Assembly: GCA_020631735.1 (NCBI GenBank)
Contig: CM036223.1
Location: forward strand, 11,657,356 to 11,721,355
Source: Saccharum officinarum
Lineage: Eukaryota; Streptophyta; Magnoliopsida; Poales; Poaceae
Direction of reading: 5' to 3'
Length of the DNA: 64,000 bases
Part shown: one piece after another, positions 36,820-47,874 of the stretch
How positions within the stretch are numbered: position 1 is the stretch's first letter
Layout of the letters: each line of letters starts with the position of its first letter
Program-made: the position numbers and the translations under genes
The notes under the pieces: generated by a model
What the model was told of the DNA's origin: nothing
The model's database searches: none
The model's input: only the letters and a program-made list of their open reading frames with translations

Positions 36820-37517
36820 TCACAGCATACCATGTTGCTTCAGCTCATACTCAATATAACCACGTGCATGACTGTCTCCAAAAGTCATGAATGACTGACG
36901 AATTTCTATATTTTGCCTCAAAAGAGTGATAGCAGGATATAGCATGTGAGAGTCATGAAGTAAGTACTCAGCTCTTGTAGTACAATCGTCCATACCAAGG
37001 CCACCTTTTAAAAGCTTTGATGCGGCGTCTGGATTGCTCAGATACATAGCCATATCAACACTCTCTAAACGTGCTCTTTTAGTGGAAGGTGCTTCCAGTT
37101 CTTCCGAAACAAGGGCATCTCTTTTCCCAGAACTTTGTGGACTCTGGGGGGCAATAATCTCATAACCCCTGAACACATAAAGCATAGGCTTCTCATGGGG
37201 CAAACTTGGTCGTCGTTTCTCCTAAAAAAAGGGTCAGTAGGGAAAGGCCCTAGGATTAAAACAAGTTTTGGACTATGATATGGATTTCGCTGCTTACTTA
37301 CACAGAAATCTTCAACCATCTGTTCTAATTTTTCAATCCGTTCCTTAATCATTTCTATCGTGACGTGTTTGTACTCCTCCACCACAGAAATCCTATCAAA
37401 AATAAGTCCCATACCGCCTGCACCATGATACCATCCATCACTCATAGTATAACACGAATATATCATCCCAATCATAGCAATGATTTTCTTATCCAGAGAA
37501 TCAATTTCATCCTCCAT
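36820..37517 (-). CDS. Unknown grass-type protein, 205 aa, two exons, intact in copy B
   Basis: Start ATG at 37517 inside exon 37546-37302, then an 80-bp GT-AG intron, then 37221-36820. The joined frame is open. The N-terminal part is acidic and helical (MEDEIDSLDKKIIAMIGMIY, and later HVTIEMIKERIEKLEQMVED, probably a coiled coil). The middle has a basic KRDALVSEELEAPSTKRARL segment that could be a nuclear signal. The C-terminal 75 residues (DAASKLLKGGLGMDDCTTRA, EYLLHDSHMLYPAITLLRQN, SFMTFGDSHARGYIEYELKQ) look like a compact helical domain. I do not recognise the family. Upstream noncoding or alternative exons may exist at 38840-38280. The paralogue in copy A has lost one C. Conservation of the frame in B may mean recent function or just recent origin. 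Confidence 0.5.
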
Positions 37518-39117
37518 GTTCCTAGGATGGGGCTGCTGTCCAGAATCTGTCACCATTATAAGTGAGGTCATCAGTGTTTTAAAATTTCAGAAGCAAATCA
37601 ACGTTGATATTGCTAATTCTTAGCACATGATACAACAATAAGTGGTGCTACCAGACTACTAGTGCACAACATCAAGTAGTAAGACTATCACCATTATAAG
37701 TGAGGTCATCGGTGTTTTAAAATTTCAGAAGCAAATCAACGTTGATATTGCCAATTCTTAACACATGATACAACAATAAGTGGTGCTACAGACTACTAGT
37801 GCACAACATCAAGTAGTAAGATAGCAACTCTGATATCTCTCATCTCTTAAGGGCCATTGTGCTATCAATTGTGAAAACAAAGATTCTTGGACAAAAACTG
37901 TGAAAACAAAGAATTAAAGAACTAATAACGAAGACATTCAGATTTTGATATACAAATGATTGCACACAGCGCAGGACCCAGCAAAAAAATTATTTTTGGA
38001 CCAAGGGATCGAGCGGACCCAGCACGATTTTTCAAAGTGGTGCAAAACAAATGGTGAAGGAATACCAACCAAACCAATCAACAAGCTAGAACAACATATA
38101 TAGAGACAATCATTAAACCACCAACAAGCATTCTCGAGAAGCTATTAAGATGACAGGTAGCAAAGGGAGAATATATAGAAGCTGGCTGTTTGACCAGCTT
38201 ACAATGCCACCACAGTTGACAAAAATCACACTTTGGTGTTCTCCTAGAGACTAAAACTCTAATCTAAAAAGACACTAGAAATCACAGCCCTGCAGATGGC
38301 GCCACCACAGATGGCGCCCTGTAGACACAAGATAGAAGAAGAGAGAGATCTTCCTGATAATCCACCGGGTGAAGACCGAGACGTACCCAAGCGACAGGTT
38401 GAAGAGTGAAAAGTGGACGATTCCTCGTCCGGAGATGTGCACGTATAGTCGGCCGGAGATCTAGGCGTCCCGTCGGCCGGAGACGAGCAAGAGGACTCGT
38501 TATGAATCTAAAAGGGAACAAACCAAGAATTAACTTGATAGCAGTTTGTTAAAAAACAGCAAGGGAATAAACAAGAGCAAATATACATAAAGTTTTCTCA
38601 CAACAACAAACTGGCAAAGCAAGATGCGGCGGCGGATTCGACTGCGCCGACGGGAGCAGCTGTTGCAAGGTACGACGGCGGGGCACCGGACCTAAACCGC
38701 CGCCACCGTCGCCATCGCCTTTGGCCACAAAAGGAGAGTGAGGGAGAAGGAGAAAAAAAGACCTTGCGTTTCTTGGTCTGGAGCCCAGAGTCCAATCTGG
38801 TTTTGCGAGCCTGCATCGTCGGTTGCCGCCGAGTAGCCATGTATAGGTTCCAGGATTCCAGCCAGGAGCAATTGCGATGTGACTGCCTCGAGCAGCGCTA
38901 GAGAGAAGAATGGCAGAGGGCGGCGGCGGGCGGGTAAAAGGGAGTACCATTGCGGCGATGTAGTCTGTGCCGCTCACAACGAGTCGTCGAGTCAATACCT
39001 GCTCACCGCCCGTGAAGCCTGCCCAGCCGGCAGCTTTGCGTGTGGCATAGAAGCCTGCCCAGCCGGCCTATTGCCTATTGCCCAGCCGGCAACTTTTACT
39101 CTCCCAACTTTCACCTA

Positions 39118-39350
39118 CTCCTTCAATTTCAAAATAAGTGTCGTTTTGGGTTTCCGTGTCACATGTTTGACTCGATTTATAGAAAAGATATAAAATATTT
39201 ATATATTCAAATAAATTTGTTAAAAATTAGACATAAAGATCTTTCCGATAATACTAATTACTTAGCATAACTATTTATATATTTTAATATATAATTGCCG
39301 TAGTTGTTTCTCGGGAAGCGAGAATGACACTTATTTTGGAAAGGAGGGAG
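39118..39350. mobile_element. Stowaway MITE in copy B
   Basis: Ends CTCCTTCAATTTC and GGAAAGGAGGGAG with TA on both sides. Same insertion as 31717-31924 seen in reverse, with about 25 extra inner bases, so it was present before the unit multiplied. Confidence 0.85.
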
Positions 39351-40907
39351 TACTCCATTAAAGAATGTAATTGTAGCACTTTCAAAGATCGCTTTTGACC
39401 ATTCATGTTATTCAAAAATTTTATATAAATATCATGTATCCAATTATGTTTTATTTTATCATATAAGATACTTAGCCTAGGAAGCAGCAAAGCTAACGCG
39501 AGGTGCAGGCCCCCGCACATCTGGGCCTTCTTGGGCTGCAATCGACGCGAGGTGGGGAGAGACAGGCCCGTTACTTCCTTGCCCCGAGTGTCTATTAGTG
39601 AGAAAGGAGACGAAGGCGTCGTCTTCAACCTCTAGACTGACGGAAGAGCTTGATTTTTCAGCCCCTCCTACTCAACAGCAATGGTGGAAATTTTTTCTAG
39701 TGCCTCAGGGGGGCTAAGGGAATCTGCAGCCATAGGGGGGGCTAGAGCCCCCCTAGCCCCCCCTGTAGATTCGCCCCTGATTGTGACTGAGAACTTGTTA
39801 GCATAGTAGATTCTTTTATGGGTGACAGGGACCTCCATTTAGCATTGGCCAATTATTAGGATCGTTGTCTTTAGTTTGTGTGCCAACTAGAAGTCAGATA
39901 AGTACACCTGTATTTCATAATGCACATTCCTGATTGCCTGTGAGAACCAATACTCTATTAGTTGTTTTTTAAAAAGGCGCATGATGATATCATAATAGTG
40001 AGAATCACCGTCCACCACACTTAATGTCATGTCGTGCTGCATCCTGTATGCTTGTCCAATGTGCATGTTGCATAATTTGATTGACCTTTTAACTCTGTCC
40101 AATGTTCAGTTCCAGTATTAGAAGGCACATAAAAAATAGTAGTGTTCTGGTCACCAAACCCCTGGAAACTTTTAGGATCTATATTTCTCCCTTTTATTTC
40201 TATAACTACTAAAGGCATCATTTATAGAAGACATGGCCAGAGCTGCTAGACTGCCGAAGATCAGGGTCCTGGGTGCAGCGGTTGCTAAGTGTCGACGGAA
40301 AATGTAGCATCTGACAACATCAGTGCAGCCCAATTAGATGAGCACTTATATGAAAGGAAACAATTCCATACTACTTTCATCGCCAGTAAAACTTGTGTTT
40401 TATTAATTGTAGGTAGCGGGCCTCGCCATCGATAGTAAAAAACCCTCCAGAATATGATAAAACCCTATGTTTTATTGGTGGTAAAACCTTGATACGAACA
40501 ATAAAACCTCGTGTTTTACTGGAGCTAAAACCTGCTGATAAAACCGCGACTCGCCTCACCCCCGCATGCTGCTTCGGGCCTTTGTCACCCTCAAAATCAA
40601 TAAAATTCATGACATTTTGACGATAGTCGTTTAGAGACTTCAATAGGAGATATGTTTCGTTTTCTATAAAATTTTTAGATCTAAATATGCATGTTTGGCG
40701 TGGTCATTTATTTACTAAAATTTTTAGACATCAACTTCTGCAACAGTGGTGAATAAAAAAATTAGGCTGTGCTACAGACTAACAATGAAACATCAAGGAT
40801 ATAGCAGCCATCAGCCTCACAAAGTCCAGCCACCAGCATCACTACAGACAAGTACAATAACACCACCACCAAGTCCATCAGCCTCACAAAAGCCAAGTCC
40901 ATCAGCC

Positions 40908-41483
40908 TCAGCAAGTCCCATCAACCTCACAAGGAGAGCCATTGAGCTTAAGCCACCAAGCAATCAGAAATACCACAAATGAAAAAACCACTACTGAAAT
41001 GGGGAAGCAGCTAATTTTCTTCACCTTCTTCACCTTCTTCACCTTCTTCGCCTCCTCCTTAGGCTTCTCTGCTACTGTTGCTTCCAACTTAGCAATAATC
41101 ATATCCTTGTTAGTTGCTTCTGCTTTCAACCTCTCAACCTGGTTCTCCAAACTCCCAACCTGGGTCTCCAAATTCCCAACCATGTCCTTCAACCGAAACC
41201 ACATGCTCTTCTGAAAATCGGTTAATGGAGTGTCATTCCACTCAAAAAGGCTGCATTTGTAAAGTTTGTGTTGGTCATCCTTCAAATCCTTATATCTGTT
41301 AGGATAGACAGTAAATCTTCTAAGTGGGTTTGTAGGCTTCCACGAGACATACTGGACCGTCTCCTTGTTGTCCGGGCACTGGCAGGAGCTTGGTGTCGGA
41401 CTGTTGAACTGTTCGTCTAATGGCAGTGGTGGTTTGTTCTTGTTGTACGATGAGACAGCAGTGGAGGAGCTCGTAGAAGCCAT
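40908..41483 (-). CDS. GRF-type zinc-finger-like protein with coiled coil and C-terminal membrane anchor
   Basis: 191 aa, intact. After a Ser-rich N-terminus comes a GRF-like module: CQCPDNKETVQYVSWKPTNP, then LRRFTVYPNRY and YKCSLFEWNDTP. This matches the C-x-C ... C ... C-x-F-x-W-x-D plan, except that the third Cys is Tyr here (FTVYP), while copy C keeps it (FTVCP). A heptad region follows (VGNLETQVGSLENQVERLKA), then KPKEEAKKVKKVKKVKK and a hydrophobic helix (ISVVVFSFVVFLIAWW) near the C-terminus. GRF fingers bind nucleic acid in other proteins; in grasses many such small genes are repeat-associated. The ATG is chosen at MASTSSSTAVSSYN because the preceding sequence has an acceptor (TGCAG) and a duplicated exon start. 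A 5' noncoding exon probably lies at 42780-42395. Confidence 0.65.
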   Translation of the reverse strand: MASTSSSTAVSSYNKNKPPLPLDEQFNSPTPSSCQCPDNKETVQYVSWKPTNPLRRFTVYPNRYKDLKDDQHKLYKCSLFEWNDTPLTDFQKSMWFRLKDMVGNLETQVGSLENQVERLKAEATNKDMIIAKLEATVAEKPKEEAKKVKKVKKVKKISCFPISVVVFSFVVFLIAWWLKLNGSPCEVDGTC

Positions 41484-41673
41484 CGCCCGCGGCTCACAAT
41501 TCACAATTCCTGCACAGCCAAATTGTTCAGCTAATCGGCATAAAGAAAAAGAACCATAGTGTGAAAGCAGTGGAGGAGCTCGTAGAAGCCATCGCCTGTG
41601 GCTCACAATTCACAATTCCTGCACAGGCATATTGTTCAGCTAACTGGCATAAACAAAAGAACCATAGTGTGAA
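41457..41673. repeat. 109-bp tandem duplication covering acceptor and start codon of the GRF gene, copy B
   Basis: The stretch from AGCAGTGGAGGAGCTCGTAG to the ACCATAGTGTGAAA phrase occurs twice (about 41457-41565 and 41566-41673). Each unit has its own polypyrimidine tract, acceptor and ATGGCTTCTACGAGCTCC on the minus strand, giving two possible starts. Copy C has the same duplication at about 61215-61437. Confidence 0.85.
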
Positions 41674-42383
41674 AAAACAAACTGGATATACATAGTGTCC
41701 CTTAGTAATCCTATTTGCCCGAAATAGGCAAATGCTAAATTTCACTGTGCCACAAAAAATGTTAACAGATATTGGAGTGGGTAGTATTCGAATTGCATAC
41801 TATGCCTTCCCCCGGGATAATCTAATCTATATTCAGCAAAGTCTATGAATGACTTATAAAAGAAAAATGTCATGATTCAAACAAAAAAATTGGTAAAGAC
41901 AAATTTAATTGCACAAATATAAGATTTCATACATGTATGTATAGAATGTCATGTTCTTAATTCAAAAACATTAAGTGATAATAACAATAACATAAGTTTC
42001 ACTTCATACGTAGTTCATACATCATATAAATAGACTCACGGGCTCATTGCTCGCAGCACACACAACATATCAAATGTGTGCTAACTGATAGCAACATATA
42101 GAATGTTACCTGCACTGAAGTGGATCATTGGAATGGTAAGGCGAAAATCCTAAAACTCTATTGTAGATTAATTCCATTTAATTTCAGATTTTTGTTTCTT
42201 ATGTCATATTCATAGTGGCTTAAAAAGGTTATGTTACAGTGGACCACCATAACCTAAAATCCATCCACAAGCAACACTGACGCCATCTAACAAAACAAAG
42301 CAACAAGAACTCACTAACTAGGGAGAGGAAGAAGAAGTGCGCAGCAAAGAAATCACGTAGACCGGGCAGCAAAGAAAGGGGAT

Positions 42384-42880
42384 TCAACTCACCGGAAGGA
42401 AGCAGATGAGCTGCGGTTGGAGGGGACTGCGAGCTGCGGCTGGAGGGGTCCGGGCGCCAGCGCTGGAGCCTGGAGGCCGGCGGGCGGCGAGCTCCGGTCG
42501 CGGTCGGAGTCGTGGCTGGCGCGCGGGGAGCCTAGGGGTCCGGCCGCCGGCGCTGGACCCTGGAGCTCCGGCCGCTGGCGCTGGAGCCTGGACGGCGGGC
42601 GGCTGATGTAGAAGGCGCAGGCAGCGGCTCGACGAGGGTGGATCTGGTGGATGTGGGACGGAGCAGCGACTGACGACGCTCAAACCCTAGGCTCCGAAGC
42701 GGCGCTCTACGAGGAAGACGAAAAGCACAGATGGCCTTTGAACAGAGGGAACAGAGATGCAAAAAGCACAAGGAGAGGGTAGAGGTCAAACCCAAGCCGC
42801 CATGGCTTACCGAGAGGCGACGGGGAAAAAAGACCTATAACCGATGGGCCATGAACAGGCCATGAACAGGCCCGTGGGCT
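42384..42880 (-). other. GC-rich 5' exon and promoter region of the GRF gene, copy B
   Basis: On the minus strand the GC-rich stretch ends in a good donor (CTTCCG then GTGAGTTGA near 42395), matching 60503 in copy C. It probably is the first, noncoding exon of the GRF transcript. Open frames on both strands here look like GC-rich noise. Upstream is one unit of the short dispersed repeat (about 42915-42980). Confidence 0.45.
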
Positions 42881-43046
42881 GCGAGTGTTTGTACCATACC
42901 ATCTCTAAAAAGGAAACTAGTAGGATAAGAGGGGAAAAGTACTCCGTTGACTACTTAGATCTCTCAAAAGTTAGGAAACTATTGTGATAATAAGGGTAAC
43001 TAATGCTGTTTTAGCATGCAATGTATTCACCAATCGTTGTTACCTA

Positions 43047-43673
43047 CCTGCAGTCTTGAGGCAATGTTTGAGAAGGCAGAGGATGAGTACAATGATTTGA
43101 TGTCAAAGAAAAACATCATCGAGGTATGTCCTATTATGTACAGTTTTCTTGATAGCCTAAAAAATAGTTTTGATACTCGTACATAAAACTTTTTTCTCAT
43201 TTGCAGAATGACAAGGCAAAAATCAAGAAAGTGATAGAGGAGTTGGATGAGAAGAAGAAGGAAACCTTGAAAGTCACGTGGCTCAAAGTAAACAAGTATG
43301 AATCCTTTGATAACTCATTACATATCTCGGCAGATTCAGTGTCCCTTTATATATTGTTGAAGATGTCTCTTATACTCATAAGTGTGCAAATTGAAGTGTG
43401 CAAATTGAAGTCTAACTCCTACCATTCTGTCTCTATAGGGATTTTGAATCTATATCCAGTACTCTTTTACCTGGTACAATGGCGAAACTTGATCCTCCAG
43501 AAGGTGGCACTTTCTTGGATGGTCTTGAAGTTCATGTGGCATTTGGGACAGTTTGGAAGCAGTCTCTTTCTGAACTTAGTGGAGGGCAACGGTCCCTTCT
43601 TGCTCTTAGTCTTATCCTGGCTCTGCTTTTTTTTAAACCTACACCACTTTATATATTGGATGAGGTATCTCTG
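43047..43673 (+). pseudogene. SMC2 (condensin) fragment in copy B: coiled-coil end plus LSGGQ and Walker B
   Basis: Three exon pieces with their introns: MFEKAEDEYNDLMSKKNIIE (to about 43122), NDKAKIKKVIEELDEKKKET then LKVTWLKVNK (43207-43298), and [20 protein letters not shown] through [15 protein letters not shown], then [20 protein letters not shown] and PLYILDE (43440-43673). This is the C-terminal coiled coil and the C-lobe ATPase of the condensin subunit SMC2, including the ABC signature LSGGQ and Walker B (ILDE). It stops right after Walker B, and the D-loop, rest of the head and all upstream SMC2 are absent. Retained introns show a DNA-level copy. SMC2 forms the condensin ring with SMC4; the fragment cannot do so. 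Confidence 0.9.
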
Positions 43674-43824
43674 AATATCATTTACTATTCAAATTCCTTA
43701 CCATTGCCCTTTTCTTTATTTATTTGATGATTAAAATTGATAATTAAGAACCGTCAACACGGGGCAGCGGACATACCCCACCACTGCCATCGCAAGAGTT
43801 TCGGTCGTGCCCACTTCTGCCTCT

Positions 43825-43990
43825 GCACATTTCAGTTAAGTACTAAGTTTCAATGATCGTTTCATCTAAGTTTTAGTGCTCCTTTCAGTAAAGTTTCAGT
43901 GTTCATTTCAGTTAAGTACTAAGTTTCAATGCTCGTTTCAGCTAAGTTTCAGTGCTCATTTCAGTTAAGTACTAAGTTTCAATGCTCGGC
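43825..43990. repeat. About 53-bp tandem repeat, copy B
   Basis: Phrases TTTCAGTTAAGTACTAAG and TTTCAGCTAAGTTTCAGTGC alternate about three times. The same array is at 58937-59095 in copy C, reversed. Confidence 0.85.
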
Positions 43991-44090
43991 GATGTCTCTG
44001 CAGGGTCAACCACGTGCAGGCACGCTTTAGTGAGATGGGATTAGAGATGCATATGAGAACTGATACAGGGCCAAGGGGTTCGACACCCTG

Positions 44091-44098
44091 CTTTTATA
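44091..44098 (-). promoter_or_regulatory. TATA-like box, copy B
   Basis: TATAAAAG on the minus strand with a GAGCTC just upstream; same site as 58820-58827 in copy C. Whether a transcript starts here is not known. Confidence 0.4.
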
Positions 44099-44712
44099 GA
44101 GCTCGGAAGAGAGAAGTAGAAGGGTAAAGGGTTGGTGGATGCATGTGGCATGAATAACGATGGTGGTGGAGGATTGTGTTAATACCACTAGTTGTTGCTG
44201 CCGTTTTCACCTCTGGTGTGATGGGAGCCGATGGTTGAGTGGGAATACAGTTTTGGTGGAATGTACATTGCAGCGTGGTAGTCGAAATCTCATTGATCGA
44301 CCATGCTGCATGGCGGCAAAAGAAACTGCAGCTTTTGCAGGTCCTTCGAAGTGCATGAAGGGGTGAATTAATAGGAGATAGATAAATAGCACCAGATATG
44401 GTTATTATATATTATTGTTCGGTGGTGGGATTTGATGGAGAAGTATGAGCAGCTCTGTGATTTGTTTAATGAGTTGCAAAAGACTGGCTGCCACGAAGGA
44501 GTTGGCGCTAGCACTACGGAGATGAACAAGCAATCTTGAAAGCTATTGATGAGCTGATTATGTATTTATGTGAAAAGTGAGAGTGGCCTGTTAGTTCTTG
44601 CATGATTGCGAATGTCACGTGCTAAAGACTTGAGTATATAGAGAAACAAAATATATATGTATTTTATAATCTTTGGAACAAATCAGCTCATCAATAGCTT
44701 TCAAGATTGCTT

Positions 44713-45264
44713 GGATCTGATTTCGCTCCCCACGCCCCCCCTCCGCTGCCATCGCTAGAGTTCCGGTCGTGCCCACTCCTGCCGTTGCACGCCTTTCCCT
44801 CTCATCCCACTAGTTCCCTTACATTTGAGAGATCTACATAGGCTGCAGAGTACTTATCCATCTTATCACACTAGTTTATTTACTTTTAAGAGATCTCATA
44901 GGAGTTGGTCAAGCCCAAACCTATGAAAACATAGCGACGACCAACTCGCACCCACTCAGACATGTCCCATCAGGCCACCCGTGGGGGAGAACATCGAGGA
45001 GGTAAACCAAGCGATGGCTGAGGTGGACAACCACATTCTCAATCGCGAGCTTGTGCTCCTGGAACCGGCTCAAGCTGAGGACCTCATGGTCCGCGGAATA
45101 CGCCATCGTCTTGAAGAGGCGCATAGGGTGAGCACGCCCCTGCATTCTTCTTGCTCGCTTGTTTTCTGACCCAAGTTTCAAATCTTGTGTTGTTGCAGAG
45201 CCTCGGGACCCTAGAGGGGAGAGAACGGGAGCTTGTGGCCACGAGGGCCGATGTTGCCCGTCTC
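44713..45264 (+). other. Transposon-type coiled-coil ORF piece and short dispersed repeats
   Basis: 44800-44910 has two diverged units of the short dispersed repeat in reverse. 44981-45140 is open and encodes a helical piece (EVNQAMAEVDNHILNRELVL, then EDLMVRGIRHRLEEAHR) of the sort found in repeat-associated grass ORFs; the family is not certain. It probably continues into the next segment across an intron-like sequence. Confidence 0.4.
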
Positions 45265-45699
45265 TAGGATGAGGCTGAGTGTTTGCGGACGCAGCTCAGG
45301 CACACCTGTGTCGTCCACCACACACAGGTCCACTCCACCGTGCAGGTGGCGGACGCGGTCGCACAGGCCTGAGCTGGGTTAAGCATTTGCTCGAGGTGAC
45401 TGAGGCGAGGATTGGACTTCTATGGTGTTGAACAATACATCTCTTAAAAGTAAAAAAACTAGTGGTATGAAGGGGAAAAGTACTCCGTCGAGTACTTAGG
45501 TCCCTAAACCCTTAGAGGCTGCATCAACTCGGAGCACTCGATGACCATCTTTGTAACTCCTAGATGACTTAGGCACACGATGAATCTGGCTCTAGAGTTA
45601 GGGTTTAGGGGAGGGATGACGGATCTAGCCAATAGGATTGGGGCCTGACCGACTACTTATATGGTGTTGATGAGGAGTAGATCTCTTAAGAGACATCTT
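45265..45699 (+). repeat. Direct repeat, first copy (partner 47875-48243)
   Basis: Begins GATGAGGCTGAGTGTTTGCG and ends GAGGAGTAGATCTCTTAA; the same order of phrases occurs at 47875-48243. The translated start DEAECLRTQLRHT may continue the coiled-coil ORF upstream. The right end abuts an inverted SMC2 fragment. Confidence 0.75.
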
Positions 45700-45940
45700 C
45701 AACAATATATAAAGGGACACTGAATCTGCCGAGATATGTAATGAGTCATCAAAGGATTCATACTTGTTTACTTTGAGCCACGTGACTTTCAAGGTTTCCT
45801 TCTTCTTCTCATCCAACTCCTCTATCACTTTCTTGATTTTTTCCTTGTCATTCTACAAATGAGAAAAAAGTTTTATGTACGAGTATCAAAACTATTTTTA
45901 GGCTATCAAGAAAACTGTACATAATAGGACATACCTCGCT
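45700..45940 (-). pseudogene. SMC2 fragment, inverted
   Basis: Minus strand carries the KIKKVIEELDEKKKETLK exon (45853-45761) with the intron on its 5' side and about 75 bases of the next intron. Almost identical to the direct copy at 47128-47358. Confidence 0.85.
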
Positions 45941-45944
45941 CCTC

Positions 45945-46450
45945 CGCCGTTTCGCGCACCGCATCCGCGCGCCCTGCCGCCCTGCTTTGCCGTCTTCCTT
46001 GTCCCCACCTCGGCTAAATGTGATGAAGAATCGTTTTTCTATCAAGACTTAGGACAAAGCTAAAGTGACCTATAATTTGGAATAGGACTATGTGTCACGT
46101 AATAATACAACCTATCAAACTATGGATGAAATTTATAATTTTCAGCTATGTGCAGCTTTGAGAAAATATCCTACCCATCTTCACCAAACCAAAAGTACTC
46201 CATATCCAAACTATATGTAAATTTAGTTTTTTCCTAAGTTAAACATCTCTAACTTTGACCAAAGTTTACAGAAAAAACATACTAAAATCTAAATTTCAAC
46301 TAATTGTGACATCAAGACATTTTATTGGTTAATGAAACTAATTTGATGTTGCAGATGTTAATTGTATTTTTCTTATATACACTTGGGTCAAATTTAAAGA
46401 AGTTTGACTTAGGACAAAGCTGAATGGGTTTCACATCAAAGAGATCATGA
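45945..46450. other. AT-rich spacer, no gene seen
   Basis: A short GC-rich patch at 45935-46015 is followed by AT-rich sequence with a phrase TTAGGACAAAGCTRAA occurring at 46048 and 46409. No coding signal. Confidence 0.3.
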
Positions 46451-46452
46451 AC

Positions 46453-46625
46453 TACCTCATTTTCCATTTTCGTCCTTCCAACATTTGAATCACTTAACTT
46501 TTGCTGAAGTTTCTGTTGTTCCTTGGCCATACGGTTTATCTGTGAGTCACATTCCTTCAGTCTAGAACGCCCAACATTGAGCTCACTTTCAGCTTGATCA
46601 TAATCTTGTTTATGGAAGTAACCTG
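46453..46625 (-). pseudogene. SMC2 coiled-coil exon, inverted
   Basis: Minus strand reads AESELNVGRSRLKECDSQIN, then RMAKEQQKLQQKLSDSNVGR and TKMENE, ending at a donor-like GAG/GTAG. This is an SMC2 coiled-coil exon lying upstream of the pieces at 46687-46970 in the parent protein, here in the opposite orientation to them. Confidence 0.85.
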
Positions 46626-46686
46626 TGTTTCATGAGCACAAAGCATATGACGCACATAACACAGAGCAGCTTCGCTGTTACCTGCC

Positions 46687-46950
46687 TGTAGTCTTGAGAA
46701 GAGGGTCAATAAGAAAGTTATGGCAATGTTTGAGAAGGCAGAGGATGAGTACAATGATTTGATGTCAAAGAAAAACATCATCGAGGTATGTCCTATTATG
46801 TACAATTTTCTTGATAGCCCGAAAAAAAGTTTTGATACTCGTACATAAAACTTTTTTCTCATTTGCAGAATGACAAGGCAAAAATCAAGAAAGTGATAGA
46901 GGAGTTGGATGAGAAGAAGAAGGAAACCTTGAAAGTCATGTGGCTACAAT
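46687..46950 (+). pseudogene. SMC2 fragment, direct copy 1
   Basis: LEKRVNKKVMAMFEKAEDEY, NDLMSKKNIIE, intron, then NDKAKIKKVIEELDEKKKET and LKVMW. Breaks off at 46946, after which a short out-of-place piece joins to copy 2. Confidence 0.85.
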
Positions 46951-47036
46951 GATTTGATGTCAAAGAAACAATGGCTGGAGCAGTGGGCTCAACGATGACG
47001 CACATAACACAGAGCAGCTTCACTGTTACCTGCCTG

Positions 47037-47358
47037 CAGTCTTGAGAAGAGGGTCAATAAGAAAGTTATGGCAATGTTTGAGAAGGCAGAGGATGAGTAC
47101 AATGATTTGATGTCAAAGAAAAACATCATCAAGGTATGTCCTATTATGTACAGTTTTCTTGATAGCCTGAAAAATAGTTTTGATACTCGTACATAAAACT
47201 TTTTTCTCATTTGCAGAATGACAAGGCAAAAATCAAGAAAGTGATAGAGGAGTTGGATGAGAAGAAGAAGGAAACCTTGAAAGTCATGTGGCTCAAAGTA
47301 AACAAGCATGAATCCTTTGATGACTCATTACATATCTCAGCAGATTCAGTGTCCCTTA
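47037..47358 (+). pseudogene. SMC2 fragment, direct copy 2
   Basis: Same exon pair and intron as 46687-46950, continuing through KVNK and the start of the next intron. The upstream 40 bases (ACGCACATAACACAGAGCAG) also repeat those before copy 1, so the two are a tandem duplication of roughly 340 bp. Copy 2 has IIK where the family has IIE. Confidence 0.85.
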
Positions 47359-47874
47359 CTATGACTCAAAGTAAACAAGCTTTTCTATGGATCAATATTT
47401 TTTAGACCCACCCTTAGTATGATTCTCATCAACTCTGAAATTGGGATCAGCCCTCAAGGGTATTGAGCTCACCTGAAAAACAAACATTTGGAGCATCTAG
47501 AATACATATTTATTAACATAAGATGTGCCTAACTTAGTCTAACTTGCCAATGGGAATTGTCGTAAGCTGTGGTTTCCAATGATAGAAGCCCATGCCACAC
47601 AGTATTCAACGCACCAGAAACATAAGTGCATTTTCCCCATCTGTTTCAACACAAAATAATTATCACATTTTGTAACTCTTCTGTGTCTTTCTACTTGGAT
47701 GATCATTCTAACAATTCCATGATCATAGAGTATGTTGATTTTTAATGCCTTTTAACTTGTCACATCTTATTTCTTAGCTGCTTCATTTGCACTCTATCTA
47801 GTTGTCCTCCACTTAAATGTTCCTTCTTATTCCAATGCATAAGGTATTAAACTGATTACCACATTTTGCAATAG
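47359..47874. other. Intergenic, nothing recognised
   Basis: AT-rich sequence of ordinary composition between the SMC2 copies and the second direct repeat. No ORF, RNA or transposon end seen. Confidence 0.3.

Larger units (their letters stand above)
36330..44712 (-). repeat. Composite repeat unit, copy B (complete)
   Basis: Read on the minus strand, it starts AAGCAATCTTGAAAGC (44712) and ends at CTAGTTTG (36330). It matches copy C from 58204 onward in inverted orientation and copy A as a palindrome. Relative to A it lacks 410 bp (A 30381-30790); the deletion junction at 40281-40285 keeps one copy of GCAAC found at both ends of the lost piece. It carries the most intact gene versions of the unit. 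No terminal motif of a known transposon class was recognised at its ends. Confidence 0.85.

Noticed and set aside
43201..43674. 157-aa ORF reading through the SMC2 fragment
   Set aside because: It reads the introns and the C-lobe exon in the wrong frame; the family match needs splicing and another frame.
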